Source: Streptomyces katrae
Lineage (GTDB): Bacteria; Actinomycetota; Actinomycetes; Streptomycetales; Streptomycetaceae
Length of the DNA stretch: 6,178 bases
NCBI RefSeq assembly: GCF_000966975.1
Contig: NZ_JZWV01000106.1
Span: forward strand, 1-6,178
Reading direction: 5' to 3'
The position numbers were made by a program, and so were the translations under genes. The notes beneath the pieces are model-generated. The model was not told the DNA's origin. It ran no database searches and saw only the letters and a list, made by a program, of their open reading frames with translations. Below are positions 4,725-6,178 of the stretch, in pieces. Position 1 is the first letter of the stretch. Each line of letters begins with the position of its first letter.

Positions 4725-5975
4725 GTGACGCAGACAGCCCCCACCTCAAGCACCCAGGACGCCGCCCCCACGGCCCCCCGCGAGCCGGGCCGCATCCACC
4801 GCGCGTGGTTCGCCGCGGCCGTCGCCTTCGTGACGATCATCGGCGCCGCCGCCTTCGCCTCCCTGCCCGGACTGCTGATCGGCCCGCTGCACGAGGAGTT
4901 CGACTGGTCGCGCGGCACCATCGGTTTCGCGGTCTCCGTGAACCTCGCCCTCTACGGGCTCACCGCGCCCTTCGCCGCCGCCCTGATGGATCGTTTCGGC
5001 ATCCGGAAGGTCGTCGCGCTGGCCCTGACGGTCATCGCGTGCGGCTCCCTGGCCACGGTGTGGATGACCGCCTCCTGGCAGCTCGTGCTGTTCTGGGGCG
5101 TGCTGGTGGGGCTGGGCAGCGGTTCGATGGCGCTGGCCTTCGCGGCGACGGTGACCAATCGCTGGTTCACCGCCCGGCGCGGGCTCGTGACGGGCATCCT
5201 CACCGCCGCGGGCGCCTCCGGTCAGCTGATCTTCCTGCCGCTGCTGTCCTGGCTGGTGGAGCACCACGGCTGGCGGCCCGCGTCGGTCACCGTGGCGCTG
5301 GCGGCCCTGTCCGTCGTCCCCTTCGTGTGGCTGCTGCTGCGCGACCACCCGGCGGACGTGGGCCTCGCCCCGTACGGGGGCACCTACGAGCCCAAGCCGG
5401 CGCCCGTCCAGGGGGCGGCCCGGCGGGCGGTGACCGTGCTGTTCCATGCGGCCCGGACGGGACCGTTCTGGCTGCTGGCGGGCACCTTCGCGATCTGCGG
5501 GGCCTCCACGAACGGGCTGGTCCGCACCCACTTCACCCCCGTACTGGGCACCATCGCCTCCGGCTGGTTCACCGACCGGTTCGAGGCGCGCCGGCTGCTG
5601 GCGGTGTACTACGCCCTGCGCGGGGTGTCGCTGCTGTTCCTGCCGGTGCTGCTGGCGCCGGCCGTGCACCCGCCGATGGTGCTGTTCATCGTCTTCTACG
5701 GGCTGGACTGGGTCGCGACCGTCCCGCCGACCATCGCCCTGTGCCGGGAGCACTACGGGCAGGTCAGTGCGATCGTCTTCGGCTGGGTGCTGGCCTCGCA
5801 CCAGGTGGGTGCGGCGCTGGTGGCCTTCCTCGGCGGGGTGGCCCGGGACGCGTTCGGCTCGTACGACCTGGTCTGGTACGCCTCGGGCGGGCTGTGCGCG
5901 GTGGCGGCGCTGATGGCGATGGTGATCCGCCGCCGCCCGGAGCGGGCTGCCGCCGCCGTCCCGGCCGCGGCCTGA
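4725..5975 (+). CDS. Major facilitator superfamily transporter, apparently lacking most of helix 8
   Basis: The predicted protein has 416 residues from GTG 4725 (MTQTAPTSS...). It is an integral inner-membrane secondary transporter of the major facilitator superfamily, closest by eye to monocarboxylate/OFA-like members common in Streptomyces; the substrate and direction are unknown. Helices fall near 27-55, 66-87, 97-113, 117-143, 154-177, 185-206, 246-270, 289-312, 316-338, 345-370 and 382-401. The loop 2-3 signature is DRFGIRKVV (89-97) and its repeat after helix 8 is DRFEARRLL (284-292). Between helix 7 (ending LVRTHFTPV, 265-273) and LGTIASGWFTDRF only a few hydrophobic residues remain where a complete helix 8 is expected. 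From memory, relatives carry some 25 further residues here, including a HDHG segment and most of helix 8. The frame is intact. The gene is divergent from the regulator and convergent with the last gene. Confidence 0.9.
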   Translation: MTQTAPTSSTQDAAPTAPREPGRIHRAWFAAAVAFVTIIGAAAFASLPGLLIGPLHEEFDWSRGTIGFAVSVNLALYGLTAPFAAALMDRFGIRKVVALALTVIACGSLATVWMTASWQLVLFWGVLVGLGSGSMALAFAATVTNRWFTARRGLVTGILTAAGASGQLIFLPLLSWLVEHHGWRPASVTVALAALSVVPFVWLLLRDHPADVGLAPYGGTYEPKPAPVQGAARRAVTVLFHAARTGPFWLLAGTFAICGASTNGLVRTHFTPVLGTIASGWFTDRFEARRLLAVYYALRGVSLLFLPVLLAPAVHPPMVLFIVFYGLDWVATVPPTIALCREHYGQVSAIVFGWVLASHQVGAALVAFLGGVARDAFGSYDLVWYASGGLCAVAALMAMVIRRRPERAAAAVPAAA

Positions 5976-5978
5976 GGG

Positions 5979-5990
5979 CCCGCCGGCGGG
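5979..5990. repeat. CCCGCCGGCGGG palindrome after the transporter stop
   Basis: A perfect 12-base palindrome starts three bases after the transporter stop. As a hairpin it gives only a 4-bp stem. It may add to the terminator that follows, but could be chance in sequence of this composition. Confidence 0.4.
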
Positions 5991-5996
5991 GCTGGG

Positions 5997-6031
5997 ACCG
6001 CGCCGCCCGGGTGTCGCCGGGGCGGCGCGGT
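5997..6031. terminator. Bidirectional hairpin terminator between convergent genes
   Basis: ACCGCGCCGCCC (5997-6008) pairs perfectly with GGGCGGCGCGGT (6020-6031), a 12-bp stem with an 11-base loop. It occupies the 63-base gap between the convergent transporter and cytidine deaminase-like genes, so it can stop transcription from both sides. As is usual in streptomycetes it lacks a T tract. Confidence 0.75.
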
Positions 6032-6038
6032 GCGGGGT

Positions 6039-6178
6039 TCAGGCCCCGGCGGGGGTGGTGGACTTCAGGGTGCCGTCCGGGGCGGCGAGCAGCACCGGGG
6101 TCTGCGGGCCGCCGAGGTCGCGGACCGCCGCACGGTCGGCGTCGGCCGGGGCGTCGGCCGCGCTGACCACCGCCGCCG
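6039..6178 (-). CDS. Cytidine deaminase-like small protein, C-terminal fragment (5' end outside window)
   Basis: Reading the - strand from the window edge, one frame stays open for 45 codons to a TGA at 6041-6039. The visible end reads AAVVSAADAPADADR, then AVRDLGGPQTPVLLAAPDG and TLKSTTPAGA. From memory this matches the C-terminus of the roughly 110-130-residue protein, often labelled cytidine deaminase, that lies just upstream of era in many actinobacteria. The zinc-binding and catalytic residues of a real cytidine deaminase would lie upstream of this fragment, so activity cannot be judged. Its orientation agrees with era, but three genes now separate the two. It is convergent with the transporter, with a strong hairpin in the gap. 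The coding call rests on frame, composition and recalled similarity; no database comparison was possible. Confidence 0.65.
   Translation of the reverse strand, partial: AAVVSAADAPADADRAAVRDLGGPQTPVLLAAPDGTLKSTTPAGA

Noticed and set aside
4746..5801. Long - strand open frame opposite the transporter
   Set aside because: The product is Gln/Arg/Gly/His-rich low-complexity sequence with no fold signature, and the + strand encodes a recognisable membrane protein.

Overview
The window is very GC-rich, with G or C at almost every third codon position and no in-frame TTA codon noticed. It carries an actinobacterial-type Era GTPase and reads as a Streptomyces-like (Streptomycetaceae) chromosome. Genes lie on both strands with short gaps; no stretch over 300 bases lacks a gene, and I see no tRNA, rRNA, CRISPR array, transposase or phage gene.

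Layout: (1) 1-384 (+), the 3' end of a GNAT acetyltransferase. (2) 489-1187 (+), a class I SAM-dependent methyltransferase with a His/Asp-rich N-terminal tail, read from a GTG with a strong ribosome binding site. (3) 1206-2147 (-), era, the ribosome-assembly GTPase, tail to tail with the methyltransferase across 18 bases. (4) 2294-3553 (-), an unrecognised secreted beta-rich protein with a signal peptide. (5) 3664-4653 (-), a GlxA-type regulator (DJ-1/PfpI-like domain plus AraC helix-turn-helix). (6) 4725-5975 (+), a major facilitator transporter divergent from the regulator. (7) 6039-6178 (-), the 3' end of a small protein resembling the cytidine deaminase-like protein that commonly precedes era in actinobacteria. 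A strong 12-bp-stem hairpin separates 6 and 7.

The regulator and transporter form the clearest functional pair. Their 71-base gap holds plausible -10 elements in both directions, a 7-bp inverted repeat with arms 21 bp apart centre to centre, and an 11-base palindrome over the regulator's -10. The simplest reading is that the regulator controls the transporter and itself. The regulator appears to be read from a leaderless mRNA.

The most unusual observation is that the transporter seems to lack about 25 residues, roughly the first two thirds of membrane helix 8, while staying in frame. It may be a decayed or altered transporter, or a sequence error. If the last gene is the usual era neighbour, the secreted protein, regulator and transporter form an accessory block between it and era. 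I find no convincing undescribed multi-gene system; the candidates worth a second look are the shortened transporter, the operator, the metal-binding-like methyltransferase tail and the secreted protein.
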